This document shows, piece by piece, positions 26,668 to 36,036 of a stretch of DNA of 64,000 nt (the first letter of the stretch is position 1; each line of letters starts with the position of its first letter). The translations under genes and the position numbers were made by a program. This DNA comes from Pseudomonas sp. Leaf58. Lineage in GTDB: Bacteria; Pseudomonadota; Gammaproteobacteria; Pseudomonadales; Pseudomonadaceae. The notes below the pieces were generated by a model. That model made no database searches and was not told the DNA's origin. It was given only the letters and a program-made list of their open reading frames with translations. Location: contig NZ_CP032678.1 of assembly GCF_003627215.1 (NCBI RefSeq), positions 434,001-498,000 on the forward strand, in the 5' to 3' direction.

Positions 26668-28901
26668 TGTTGGATTCAGTCAACGGTGTCATCGAAAAGG
26701 TTATCCATGCCAATGGCAAAGGATTCATCATCTTCTCGGTTCGCAATGCCAGCGGCGCCACCGTTGTCACCGGCAATGATGCAGGCCTCTACGAAGGTGA
26801 CTATGTCGAGTGCGAGGGAACCTGGGAATGGCGCAATGGCAATCGCCAGCTCAAGGCGCGCAAAATCATGCCGCAGATTCCCACCACGACCGATGCCATC
26901 CTGGCCTACATCGCCTCAGGCCGCGTCCCTGGGATCAGTACCAAGCTGGCAGGACGGCTCGTGCAGGCTTTCGGCAAGGACACCTTGCACGTCATCGAGC
27001 ATGAGCCCGACAAGCTGAAGAAAGTACCGGGCTTTGGCAAGGCGAAAATTGCGGCGTTGACTGAGGGCCTGGCAAAGGAGCTTGGTCATCGGGGGGTGAT
27101 GCTGTTTCTGAACGGCTTTGGCCTGAGTCAGCGTCACATCAACAAGATTTTCGACACTTTCGGCTTGGCGGCTGTCGAGAAGATCAAGGAGAACCCCTAC
27201 ACACTCTTCTGGGAGATCAAGGGTATCGGTTTCAAGATCGCCGACAAGATCGCAGAGCAGTGCGGCCAGGCAGCGGACGATCCATACCGGATCCTGGTTG
27301 GCTTACTGACCGCCATCGACAATGCCGTGCACAGCCGTGGTGATACCTGCTTCACACCTCAGGCGCTCGCACAACAAGCCCACAAGCTGTTTGCCCGTAC
27401 AGCCAGGCCACTGGATCGTGCAACCATCCTCATGGCGATGGATCTGGTCAAATCCAGCGATTTCGTCCGCGTGGACACGATCGATAGCGTGGAAATGATC
27501 TGGCCGAAGGAGCTGTACTACGCCGAGAAGAAAATCGCCAAGGATCTGTTCCGGTTGCACAACAGCACAGGCAAGATAGCCAGTGCTGACGCACTGAAAA
27601 AGGCGATTGCTGTGGCAGAGCAGGCCCTGGGCATTACCCTGTCACCCATGCAGCATCAGGCCGTGACTACGGCCCTGGCGTCCCCTGTCAGTGTGATCAC
27701 TGGTGGCCCTGGCACGGGTAAAACGACCATCATGCGAGTGCTACTGCTGGCCCAACATGAACTGTTCCACGTCGCCAGCGAACAGGTCGTCCTGTGTGCC
27801 CCCACCGGCAAAGCATCCAAGCGGCTGCAGGCGAGCACCCAGATGGAGGCCATGACTCTGCACAAGGTGCTCAAGTACTCCCCTGAGGACAATGCCTTCA
27901 CCTACCACGAAGATAACAAGCTGCCCTGTGAGGTCGCGGTCACCGATGAGTCGAGTATGATCGACACCCAGTTGGCCTGCTCGTTCTTCCAGGCCATCCC
28001 CTCGGGTGTCAAGCTGGTGATCGTGGGTGACTACGATCAGTTGGCCTCGGTGGGCGCTGGCAAGGTGCTCAGAGACATCATCGAAAGCGACACCATCCCG
28101 GTGGTCAGGCTTGACCGGGTATTCCGTACTGGCGAGGACTCTCAGATCAAGGTCAATGCTCACTTGATCAACAAGGGGCAGATGATCACACTGGACAACA
28201 AGTCCAAACAGAATGATTTCTGGTTCATCAAGTCATCGACCCCGGAGGCCATCGCCGACGAGATCGTGTCGCTGATTCCGCGTCTGGTGAAGCATTACGG
28301 CTACGATCCGCTGGACGACATCCAGGTGCTGACACCGATGCGGATGGGCCCGGTGGGAATGCATGCGCTCAACGCCCGCCTACAGCGCCTTTTGAACCCG
28401 AACGCCGGCACTGGCATCCGTTGCACCCAGGACGATGTCGAGGTGCAGTTCTGCGCGGGTGACAAGGTCATTCACATCAAGAACAACAACGAGCTGAAGG
28501 TGGTGAATGGCGACACCGGAAAGATCATCAGTGTCGACCTCAAGGAGCGCAAACTGATTGCTCGCTTTGAGGACGTTCAGGTGGAGTATGCCTATGCCGA
28601 CCTCGATGAGCTGCGCCTCTGCTACGCCATGACCATCCACAAGTCGCAGGGCTCGGAGTACCCATGTGTGCTGATGCCTATGACCCTGGCCCACGACATC
28701 ATGTTGTCGATCAACCTGGTGTACACCGGCATGACCAGGGCGCGTCAGAACATGCTGATGGTGGGTCAACTGGCGGCGGTAGAGCGCGCATTGACCAGAC
28801 GGGCTACCGACCTGCGTTCCACCGGACTCCTGCACTTCCTGAAGCAACTCTGGGCCAACCAGCAAGCCTACAGCCAACCCAAACAGACCATTACAGCTTA
28901 A
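26667..28901 (+). CDS. recD2: RecD2/TraA-type superfamily 1 DNA helicase
   Basis: A 744-aa helicase of the RecD2 type, a 5' to 3' DNA helicase acting in repair without RecBC. After an N-terminal OB-like region come helix-hairpin-helix segments (KKVPGFGKAKIAAL and WEIKGIGFKIADKIAE). The motor follows with Walker A GGPGTGKTT, DESSMID, VGDYDQLASVGAGKVLRDI, MTIHKSQGSEYPCV and NLVYTGMTRARQNML. All key residues are present. Translation starts at a GTG overlapping the previous stop. In mobile elements such helicases may serve replication or recombination; the exact role here is inferred. Confidence 0.9.
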   Translation: MLDSVNGVIEKVIHANGKGFIIFSVRNASGATVVTGNDAGLYEGDYVECEGTWEWRNGNRQLKARKIMPQIPTTTDAILAYIASGRVPGISTKLAGRLVQAFGKDTLHVIEHEPDKLKKVPGFGKAKIAALTEGLAKELGHRGVMLFLNGFGLSQRHINKIFDTFGLAAVEKIKENPYTLFWEIKGIGFKIADKIAEQCGQAADDPYRILVGLLTAIDNAVHSRGDTCFTPQALAQQAHKLFARTARPLDRATILMAMDLVKSSDFVRVDTIDSVEMIWPKELYYAEKKIAKDLFRLHNSTGKIASADALKKAIAVAEQALGITLSPMQHQAVTTALASPVSVITGGPGTGKTTIMRVLLLAQHELFHVASEQVVLCAPTGKASKRLQASTQMEAMTLHKVLKYSPEDNAFTYHEDNKLPCEVAVTDESSMIDTQLACSFFQAIPSGVKLVIVGDYDQLASVGAGKVLRDIIESDTIPVVRLDRVFRTGEDSQIKVNAHLINKGQMITLDNKSKQNDFWFIKSSTPEAIADEIVSLIPRLVKHYGYDPLDDIQVLTPMRMGPVGMHALNARLQRLLNPNAGTGIRCTQDDVEVQFCAGDKVIHIKNNNELKVVNGDTGKIISVDLKERKLIARFEDVQVEYAYADLDELRLCYAMTIHKSQGSEYPCVLMPMTLAHDIMLSINLVYTGMTRARQNMLMVGQLAAVERALTRRATDLRSTGLLHFLKQLWANQQAYSQPKQTITA

Positions 28902-28925
28902 GGCTATATTGAACGGTGAACACGC

Positions 28926-29504
28926 ATGATCCTTGATCCCATTGGGGAAAGCCGGCGCAAGTTTCTCAAGGGGTTGGCAGCGGCCCCCATTGTTCTGAGT
29001 GCCGTGGCCAACGCCGCCGATCCCCACCAGGACTGGCGCAAAGCCCTGCTCCAGCAAGACCGACACCTGGAGCTGTACCGCCCTGCCAGCAAAGAGCGGG
29101 CGAAATTTTGCTACTGGCGCCTGGGGCGTGGCTATGACAAGGCGGAATACCTCAAAGGCGCCTGGCTGCTGCGCGATGTTGAGTACAACAAGGAGCACTA
29201 CATCGACCCGCAACTCCTGGACTGCCTTTTCGTCATACAGGAGTGGTTAAGAAGAGAAGGGCGTAAACCAGACATCCACATCCTGTCAGGATACCGCACC
29301 CCTGCGCATAATTTTAGGCTGGAGGGCGCCGCACGCCAATCCTTGCATATGAAAGGCCAAGCGGCAGACATTCACGTCCCAGGGGTGTCGACCAAATTGC
29401 TCGCGGCCATGAGCATGGTGATTTCTGCAGGCGGCGTGGGCATCTACATGGACAAAGGCTTCATCCATGTGGATACCGGCAGGGTGCGCACCTGGCGGGG
29501 CTGA
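28926..29504 (+). CDS. Tat-exported MepK-like peptidase (DUF882/YcbK)
   Basis: A 192-aa protein with an N-terminal twin-arginine signal (SRRKFLKGLAAAP, then a hydrophobic stretch ending near ANA). The mature part is a DUF882/peptidase M15-like domain, as in MepK, a zinc-dependent murein endopeptidase of the periplasm. Diagnostic segments are HILSGYRTPAHN, SLHMKGQAADIHV and GGVGIYMDKGFIHVDTG, which carry the zinc-binding His and Asp residues. It follows the RecD2 gene by 24 bp. A role in opening peptidoglycan for secretion or DNA transfer is a reasonable inference. Confidence 0.9.
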   Translation: MILDPIGESRRKFLKGLAAAPIVLSAVANAADPHQDWRKALLQQDRHLELYRPASKERAKFCYWRLGRGYDKAEYLKGAWLLRDVEYNKEHYIDPQLLDCLFVIQEWLRREGRKPDIHILSGYRTPAHNFRLEGAARQSLHMKGQAADIHVPGVSTKLLAAMSMVISAGGVGIYMDKGFIHVDTGRVRTWRG

Positions 29505-29520
29505 GGGGAAACCTCGGCCC
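29498..29520. terminator. Bidirectional terminator-like hairpin
   Basis: GGGCTGAGG and CCTCGGCCC form a 9-bp stem (one G-T pair) with loop GGAAA, followed by GTTT on the plus strand. It lies exactly between the convergent genes ending at 29504 and 29523. Confidence 0.5.
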
Positions 29521-29522
29521 GT

Positions 29523-29828
29523 TTAAAAACTGGCGAGCGAGACTTCCACCTCGTCCCGCGCTTTACGCATGACCTCGTAATCACGTTGCCGATGTGTGCT
29601 GTTCGCCCGCAGGGTACGGATCCCCTGGAAGTCGTTGCGAACCAGATGGTTGGCCAGGCGCTGAATCGCCCGGTCGATGTCTTCCTCGGCCAGCTGCGGG
29701 TAGTCTTCCTGCAGCGCCGAACGCATCTCCGGCAGCCGCTTGTATTTACCGGACTTCATCAACAGCAAGGCCGTCGCGCTGGCCGCTTCGATTTGGTCAT
29801 TGAGGGCTACATGCCGTGTCTGTTCCAT
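29523..29828 (-). CDS. Unknown small protein (101 aa)
   Basis: A charged, entirely helical small protein (MEQTRHVALNDQIEAASATA). The order of helices with EEDIDRAIQRLANHL in the middle suggests a helix bundle. No family recognised. It follows the acyltransferase gene by 18 bp on the same strand. Confidence 0.55.
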   Translation of the reverse strand: MEQTRHVALNDQIEAASATALLLMKSGKYKRLPEMRSALQEDYPQLAEEDIDRAIQRLANHLVRNDFQGIRTLRANSTHRQRDYEVMRKARDEVEVSLASF

Positions 29829-29846
29829 GCGAACTCCATGCTAAGG

Positions 29847-31154
29847 CTAGGGGGCAGTCGATCCCTTCGCCACGGATGTGGCAGGCTGCTGTTTTGTGGA
29901 CAATATCAGCTTTTCGATCCAGGCGCGAACACGCTCCACAAAGGCTTTCTGGAAATAAATGCAGACTAGGGTGAGCAAGACGAGAAACAGGGGGTAATGC
30001 CAGGCTGATTTGTCCCCAGCTGCCGCCAGGCAACCCGTCAATTCGGTAAAACAGAGCCCAGGATTACCATCGAACACTCGGTCGGCCCGTGCAAAGAGCA
30101 TGAACAAGGGCATGTGCAAGGCGAACAGGGATAGACTGCAATTGCCGAATGGTTTCGCCAATTTGGACAGCATCGAGGTGGGGCCGGGGTTGGGAATATG
30201 CACACAGAGGTAGATCAGCGCCAGTTGTGCCGGCAGGAGCAACCCGTCATGCACCAGGAAATAGGAGACATTGCCCTTGCTGCTGAGCTCGCCTGCGTTG
30301 GTCAGTAGTAGGCTGGCGGCCACCAGGCTGCCCACCAGGATGGCCAGCAAGGCCATCAGCCAGCCACGGGTCAAGCGTACACCCAGGCGCGCATGTTGAT
30401 GGTACAGCGAGCAGAGCAAGATGCCAGCGACGAACTCCGGCAGGCGGATAATCGGGTTTCGGTGGAGAATGCCAGTCTCTGGCGAACCAAACCATCCCAT
30501 GGCAATACAGAGTATCACCGGCAGCAGGTACAGAAGGTTGGTCACCAGGAGCGCTTTAATGGGACTATTCAGGCGATTAAGCCACGGTGCCAGTACGGGG
30601 AAAAGCAGGTACAGGAAAAACAGAGTGGAGATCGACCAGGTGGGGAAGTTGAAGGTCAGGTAATACGGGTTCCATGCATGCAGCAAGGTCGCGTTCATAA
30701 ACAGCGCCAGGTAGAGCTCAGCATCGGTCATGGTGTGCTGCATGTCGGCGAAAGGCGACCAATTGTTGGAGTCAATGGTCACTTGCCGCAAGCTCATGGT
30801 GGCGTCACTGGGGATGATGCCCAGCATGGGGAGTACCGCGAATACGGCAACCATCAGGAAGAACGAACCCAGGTGGATCGGGTAGAGGTTAGCCAGGCGT
30901 TTGACCCAGAACGATTTGCGACTGCCTGGCATGTAGGCTTGTATCTGTCCCTGGTCGCGCAGGTAAACGTGGGCGAGCAAGAAGCCCGACAAGACGAAAA
31001 ATGCACTGGTGGAGAAGAAGCCCATCTCGAAGAATTTCCTCAGCCAACCCGGTACTTCAGGGTAGTTAAAGGTGTGGAAGAGGACGATGTAGATCCCCAA
31101 CAAGTACCGCAACCATTCAAGGGACACGAATTTTTGCTTGGTGCCAGAATTCAT
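29847..31154 (-). CDS. Acyltransferase 3 family membrane protein
   Basis: A 435-aa integral membrane acyltransferase of the OafA/Acyl_transf_3 family, which modifies surface sugars or other envelope molecules. The N-terminus has the family pattern SLEWLRYLLGIYIVLFHTF, with the catalytic-type H after the first membrane helix, and a second pattern FFSTSAFFVLSGFLLAHVYLR. About ten hydrophobic segments follow. I chose the ATG at 31154; the frame is open for 25 more codons without similarity to the family. It could change O-antigen or another surface polymer of the host. Confidence 0.85.
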   Translation of the reverse strand: MNSGTKQKFVSLEWLRYLLGIYIVLFHTFNYPEVPGWLRKFFEMGFFSTSAFFVLSGFLLAHVYLRDQGQIQAYMPGSRKSFWVKRLANLYPIHLGSFFLMVAVFAVLPMLGIIPSDATMSLRQVTIDSNNWSPFADMQHTMTDAELYLALFMNATLLHAWNPYYLTFNFPTWSISTLFFLYLLFPVLAPWLNRLNSPIKALLVTNLLYLLPVILCIAMGWFGSPETGILHRNPIIRLPEFVAGILLCSLYHQHARLGVRLTRGWLMALLAILVGSLVAASLLLTNAGELSSKGNVSYFLVHDGLLLPAQLALIYLCVHIPNPGPTSMLSKLAKPFGNCSLSLFALHMPLFMLFARADRVFDGNPGLCFTELTGCLAAAGDKSAWHYPLFLVLLTLVCIYFQKAFVERVRAWIEKLILSTKQQPATSVAKGSTAP

Positions 31155-31319
31155 GGTCTGGCTCACGAGAGATGACGACACGACAGAAATCCATGCACAA
31201 GGGGTGGTGGTGCCGCCAGTATACGCCAAAAATCAATATACGCATTAGTCGTGTTTTAGGTTGAGATGGTCTTGGGTAGCTGAGATGATAAGCCGTCAAT
31301 AGAAATTGGATGCACCGCT

Positions 31320-32996
31320 ATGCGCACCTGGCTGACCATTTTTTTGATGGCATGGTCGTTGTTGTCTCACGCCTCGATTCTCAATACCCTGCGCACTCAG
31401 CAAGCCCTGCTGGGGGATGCTGGCAGTGAGCGCCTACTGCCGGCAGAGCAGGCCTTTACAGCAGGCTCTGCACGGGTGGAGCGTGGCAAGGCGTTCTTTG
31501 ATCTGCAGGTAGCGCCTGGGTATTACGCGTATCGGGAGAAATTTTACGTCAGGGATGCAGCTGGCAGGCAACTGGGCGAGTTGATTATCCCCCAAGGGCA
31601 GGTCAAATCTGATCTGGAGTTTGGGGATGTCCAAGTACTTGAGGGCCATGTGACCCTCACGCTTGCACCAGCTCCCACCGGTCAGGTCACCCTTGGTTTT
31701 CAGGGATGTGCTGCGCGGGGGGTGTGCTATCCAGCCATGACCAAGGTCTATGAACTTGGGGGCGTGTCTGAGGGTAAAACGAATGGTGACGCAGGCCATT
31801 CGCTCTGGTGGTTTTTCCTGGCGGGTTTGGGGCTGGCGTTTACGCCTTGCGTCCTCCCCACGCTACCGCTGTTGCTGCGCGTGGTGGCTGGCAATACGCA
31901 GAGCAAAGCGCGCAATGGTGCCTTGGCGGCGATTTTCGTCCTGGCGTCGGCGGTAGGCTATGCGCTGCTGGGCATTCTGGTTTCACTGCTGGGGGGTGGA
32001 TCACGACTGCAGGCCCACCTGCAGAACCCTGTCGTGATCGTGCTCGCCACCGGGATCTTTCTGCTCCTGGCGTTCACACTGCTTGAAGTGCGTGGCTTCA
32101 GTCTGCGGCTACCCACGATTCCGGTTGTACAGAGGCTCTACCTACGCATGAGCGGAGGCTCTGTTGCCGGCGCAGCGGGCTTGGGACTGGTTTCGACATT
32201 CGTGCTCTCACCGTGTGTCTCGGCGCCGTTGGCAGGCATCCTCCTGTACCTTGCGCAGGGCGGGAATGCTCTTCAGGGCGCCGTCGAGCTCTTCGCTCTG
32301 GGTGTTGGCATGGGCATCCCCATGATGATCATCGCCCTGGGTGGCCAAGCCTTTATTCCGCAAGCGGGTGCTTGGCTGATGCGGGTCAAGGAAGTCTATG
32401 CCGTGCTGATGCTGCTGACCGCCGCTGCCATTTTCTCCCGGATCCTGAGCCCCCAGGCTATCCTGGCGTTGGTCGGGGTGGTGACGGCGGGTCTTGGCGG
32501 ATGGCTGTACAGCCTCGCAGGGCGCTCCTTCGGCATCCTCAAGGCCCTGGCTGCGATCCTGATGAGCTTTGCGCTGGCAAGCTTCATCGGCGCCTGGCAA
32601 GGGCATGAGGATCCAGTCCGACCTTGGGTGGCCCTAGCAGTGCACCCGTACACTGAAGTCAACACCCTGGCCGCGCTGCAAGCCGTGCTGGACAACAGCA
32701 AGCAGGCTAAGCGCCCGGTGATGATCTATGTCTCGGCCAAGTGGTGCCTGAATTGCAAGGTCGTGGAAGCAAGGCTCACAGCTTCGGACATGCAAGGCAC
32801 CCTCAAGGGGGCAGACTGGGTGAAGCTCGACATCACCGAATCAAGCACAGAAATACAAGGCTGGCTGGCCGATCGAAATCTTTTTGGCCCTCCTGCACTG
32901 ATTTTCGTGAGCGCGGCAGGCGAGGAACAGGCAAACAGGCAGCTGGTCGGTGAGATCGAACCAGCACAGGTCAAAAAGGCCTTGGAAGGCCTTTGA
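31320..32996 (+). CDS. dsbD: DsbD-like thiol:disulfide interchange protein
   Basis: A 558-aa inner-membrane protein that would carry electrons from cytoplasmic thioredoxin to periplasmic disulfide isomerases. A signal peptide (residues 1-18) precedes the periplasmic alpha domain with the pair GCAARGVCYP. The membrane domain carries the two conserved cysteines in FTPCVLPTLPL and LSPCVSAPLAGI, and the C-terminal thioredoxin-like domain has WCLNC. All redox cysteines are present, so the protein appears functional. It stands alone on the plus strand, divergent from the acyltransferase. A mobile-element DsbD may help fold disulfide-rich secretion or pilus proteins. Confidence 0.92.
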   Translation: MRTWLTIFLMAWSLLSHASILNTLRTQQALLGDAGSERLLPAEQAFTAGSARVERGKAFFDLQVAPGYYAYREKFYVRDAAGRQLGELIIPQGQVKSDLEFGDVQVLEGHVTLTLAPAPTGQVTLGFQGCAARGVCYPAMTKVYELGGVSEGKTNGDAGHSLWWFFLAGLGLAFTPCVLPTLPLLLRVVAGNTQSKARNGALAAIFVLASAVGYALLGILVSLLGGGSRLQAHLQNPVVIVLATGIFLLLAFTLLEVRGFSLRLPTIPVVQRLYLRMSGGSVAGAAGLGLVSTFVLSPCVSAPLAGILLYLAQGGNALQGAVELFALGVGMGIPMMIIALGGQAFIPQAGAWLMRVKEVYAVLMLLTAAAIFSRILSPQAILALVGVVTAGLGGWLYSLAGRSFGILKALAAILMSFALASFIGAWQGHEDPVRPWVALAVHPYTEVNTLAALQAVLDNSKQAKRPVMIYVSAKWCLNCKVVEARLTASDMQGTLKGADWVKLDITESSTEIQGWLADRNLFGPPALIFVSAAGEEQANRQLVGEIEPAQVKKALEGL

Positions 32997-34262
32997 TTAC
33001 AAACCCAGGTCGTCTTCAAGGACAGTGGTGATGGCGGCCTCGTGTTGCACGTCCTGCAGATAGCGAGCATCGTGAGTCAGGCCGTAGTAGAGGATTTTGA
33101 CACGGTCATGGGTGTCCATGGCCGCTTGCTGCGCATCATCGCTCATGGCAAACAGCAGCGTCTTTTTGAGGCAAGGGCGGAAGTCGCTATCGATTGACCC
33201 CAAGTGATTCTGGCTGGTGAATGACAAGCTGTCTGCCAATTTCTTCGCGCCCCTGAAGGGGTCTTTTTGCACGGCATCAAAGGCTTCGCCAATATTATGA
33301 AAATGCAGGGATTGGAGGGCAATCATCGAGAGTTCGCCATCGCTCATCTTCAGTGCCTTGAGTAGCTGTATTAGTCTGGCGCTGAGCGCCTGACCATGCT
33401 TGAAGGTGCCGTGATCGTCGTTGCGCCTGTGCTCCAATTCATTTACCAGGTGGCCGAGGAGGTCTTGCTGCAGGCAGTGAGTACGGTAGCCTTGATTGCC
33501 CAGTAGCGCCGCGATATTTTCCACCATCAGGTCTTCAGCGATGATGTGGTCATTGAAAATGCGCGTTAGTATGTACTCCAGACGATCGGAGCATTCTCCG
33601 GAATGCACTCTGGTATCACCCAGCACGTGTGCTCGCAGCGCCAGCAGCGGCGCAATAGGCGCGGTTTTGAGCATAGAGGTCAGGTGCGGATGGATTAAGC
33701 CGAAATCCGGGTGGGTACGCAGTTCTTCATAGGCGGCTATGGACTGCTCTTCATTGAGTTTGCCACGGCACACGCCTTGCCAAATGGCATTGGCCAACCC
33801 CTCATGATGGATCGAGAACAGGCCTTCATAGGTCGCAATATTCACGAATTTCGAATTGTGCATGGGGAATGGTACATCCTCCTGATCCTTGATCCTGACC
33901 ACGTGAGTAAGATACCCAAGATTGCTGATGGAGGAGCGCAGGGTGCCGACCCGACTGCGGCTCAGTGAGCCAAGGTCGAGTTTTTCCAGCAGCGCATAGA
34001 AACCCTCGGACTCATGGGTCAACGCAAAAGAGAACAGTGTGTTCGACCACTGGGTGTTAGCTTCGTCTAACAATATCCGCTCTAATCCCAATGAGTCGGC
34101 CAGATTTAATAGGACTGCCTGGCAACGCTCGGACATCGCCGCAATCGCTGTGCGCATGCTGTCGATTTCAGGCGACTCGATTTGATGCATGCGATCGGTA
34201 AGGCTTTCGCATTCATCATACAGACCCATCGCAATAGCAATGTCATCAGGTTGGCTGGGCAT
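32997..34262 (-). CDS. Unknown protein of the C-terminal DLGL-tag family (421 aa)
   Basis: A soluble helical protein with no known domain ending in VLEDDLGL. Its stop codon abuts the stop of dsbD, so the two genes converge without a gap. It lies downstream of the AAA+ gene at 34354, but a terminator-like hairpin separates them, which suggests its own promoter in the 34263-34353 interval or partial read-through. Confidence 0.7.
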   Translation of the reverse strand: MPSQPDDIAIAMGLYDECESLTDRMHQIESPEIDSMRTAIAAMSERCQAVLLNLADSLGLERILLDEANTQWSNTLFSFALTHESEGFYALLEKLDLGSLSRSRVGTLRSSISNLGYLTHVVRIKDQEDVPFPMHNSKFVNIATYEGLFSIHHEGLANAIWQGVCRGKLNEEQSIAAYEELRTHPDFGLIHPHLTSMLKTAPIAPLLALRAHVLGDTRVHSGECSDRLEYILTRIFNDHIIAEDLMVENIAALLGNQGYRTHCLQQDLLGHLVNELEHRRNDDHGTFKHGQALSARLIQLLKALKMSDGELSMIALQSLHFHNIGEAFDAVQKDPFRGAKKLADSLSFTSQNHLGSIDSDFRPCLKKTLLFAMSDDAQQAAMDTHDRVKILYYGLTHDARYLQDVQHEAAITTVLEDDLGL

Positions 34263-34321
34263 CTTCGCTCTCCATTTCCTCCATGTTAGCGGTGCAGCAC
34301 CCAGGCAGCCAAGCCTGCAAT

Positions 34322-34346
34322 GAAGAAACCCGGCTGTTGCCGGGCT
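34322..34346 (-). terminator. Rho-independent terminator after the AAA+ gene
   Basis: On the minus strand CCCGGC-aaca-GCCGGG (34344-34329) is followed by TTTCTTCA. It lies just after the stop of the AAA+ gene that ends at 34354 and would end that transcript. Confidence 0.6.
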
Positions 34347-34353
34347 CTAGGAT

Positions 34354-36036
34354 TCAGTTCAGCAGCCGCTTTATCGGTGTGCTGGTGCCGCTGGATTTAG
34401 CGACCAAGACCTCCAGGGTGAGGTAGGTCTTGTGCCCCGGCTTGCACGTGCAGACGACGTTGCTCAGCGCACGCTCCAGCAGGCGACGCGTTTTTCGGAA
34501 CTGCAGGTCTTCGTAGTACGCTTCTCTCAGGGCCATCAACACTTCCGGATCAATCTGCTCGTAGATCAAGTCGTCCATCTGATAGCTGCCTATCAGGCTT
34601 TTCCAAATGCTCTGATGTACCGCGTCAATCTGAGCCTCTTCCCGAGGAGGATAGACATAGATAACCTGAAGTCGGGTCAGCAGGGCGTACGGAATCTGGC
34701 GGGGCTGGTTGCAGGTGAAGATCCAGTTGACGTTCGACACATCGTGCGGCTCGTTGTTGTAGGCGTCGACAAAGTTTTTGGCCTCCACTGGCTCTAGTAG
34801 GCGCATGAGCGATACCTGGGGTGAGATGCCATTGCCATACACTTTCGGCGGTACGCGATCGAGCTCGTCAAAGACAATCAGTGGGTTGGTTTGCCGGGTT
34901 TTAAGCATCGCGTTGGCGACATCCCCTGGATGCGCAGTTCGCCAGCCCTGGGTCAGGCCCACCAGCTGTGAGCCGCAGGTGTATTGACTGGCGTGAAAAA
35001 TATTCCGACCCATGTCAATAATCGCGCAGAGGTCACTGAGGAACTTGGACTTCCCGATCCCAGGTGGCCCGGCGACCAGCAATGGGGGGATGCGGAAAGC
35101 GGACGACTGCATCAAGGATGCTTTGGCATACGGCAGGATATGGTCGATGACCGGCGCAAAATGCGGGTGTCTCAGCGCTAGGGCTTGAAGCTTCTCCAAG
35201 CCGTCTAGACTCACGGACTTTCCACACAGTGTTAGTTTCTCTCGTTCAAAACAACCGTCACCGAGCACATCTTCCCAGAAGTACTCTTCAGCCTCAGTCA
35301 ACTTTACCCTCTCGTAGGGATCGGGTGGAATTGAAAGACTGGCTGGAGCCACCCCTGTTTTCGCCAGGCTAAGGGCGCTCTCCAGTCCTTCATTCATGTC
35401 CAACTGGGCAATCAGCTCTGCTTTAGGGATAACATTGAGTTCGATGGCAGTGATTGAAGCCATCATCTTTTCAATCAATGGATATCTGGCAATGAAGATG
35501 TAGAACAATGCTGCCAACACCTCCAGGCATTCTTCGCTGAGGTCAAAACTGTTCGACAACAGGCTTACCCCAAGAAGCTTCTTCACCTCTTGATTCAGCA
35601 TCAGCTCTGGCAGGACATTCGTTGCGAAAATGGTCTGCAACACATCAATATGTGACTTCAATGCCGAGAATTGCGGGATGCTGTGGAGTTCAGGGTATTT
35701 GTCTACCAGCGCCTTGAGGCTTTCCCAAATACGCTCCAGTCTAAGCTGGCCAATGAAATTCAGATTGGCATCGATGGTCGTCTTAAAGCGTTCAGAGTGG
35801 TCGTCAGAAATGCGCGCATAATGCGAATGCACCAAGGATCTGACCACGGGATTGACTCTGCCAATGCTTTTGGCCGGATCAAATGCTCCGGGGAAAGTGC
35901 CATATGGCAAATGCAGCGATTGCTCTTCCTGGCGCAGGCCTGACATTGAGCAAGGCTTGTGTGATTCAGGATCTCCTTCGTCAGCTTCAGCATCAGCGGC
36001 GCCTTTTCCAGCTTTGCCAGCGTGAATCCGACCCAC
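34354..36036 (-). CDS. AAA+ ATPase, C-terminal part
   Basis: An AAA+ ATPase with Walker A VAGPPGIGKSKFL, Walker B LIVFDELDRVP and a sensor-like WIFTCNQPRQIPYALLTRLQ. The layout resembles the ATPase core of Lon-like or MoxR-like remodellers, but no protease domain is present. The ~230 residues before the core are helical and unknown. The first ~45 residues of this frame (before about PGAFDPAKS) are probably not real. Adding one base at the run of four G at 35890-35893 joins it to the zinc-knuckle protein frame (35760-36341), giving one protein of about 662 aa. Confidence 0.75.
   Translation of the reverse strand: MGRIHAGKAGKGAADAEADEGDPESHKPCSMSGLRQEEQSLHLPYGTFPGAFDPAKSIGRVNPVVRSLVHSHYARISDDHSERFKTTIDANLNFIGQLRLERIWESLKALVDKYPELHSIPQFSALKSHIDVLQTIFATNVLPELMLNQEVKKLLGVSLLSNSFDLSEECLEVLAALFYIFIARYPLIEKMMASITAIELNVIPKAELIAQLDMNEGLESALSLAKTGVAPASLSIPPDPYERVKLTEAEEYFWEDVLGDGCFEREKLTLCGKSVSLDGLEKLQALALRHPHFAPVIDHILPYAKASLMQSSAFRIPPLLVAGPPGIGKSKFLSDLCAIIDMGRNIFHASQYTCGSQLVGLTQGWRTAHPGDVANAMLKTRQTNPLIVFDELDRVPPKVYGNGISPQVSLMRLLEPVEAKNFVDAYNNEPHDVSNVNWIFTCNQPRQIPYALLTRLQVIYVYPPREEAQIDAVHQSIWKSLIGSYQMDDLIYEQIDPEVLMALREAYYEDLQFRKTRRLLERALSNVVCTCKPGHKTYLTLEVLVAKSSGTSTPIKRLLN

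Noticed and set aside
31220..31243. Direct repeat TATACGC, 17 bp apart, between the acyltransferase and dsbD genes
   Set aside because: Too short to call an operator. A single TATACGC at 48450 shows that it can occur alone. It does not fit the GTATAC-N3-GTATAC motif.
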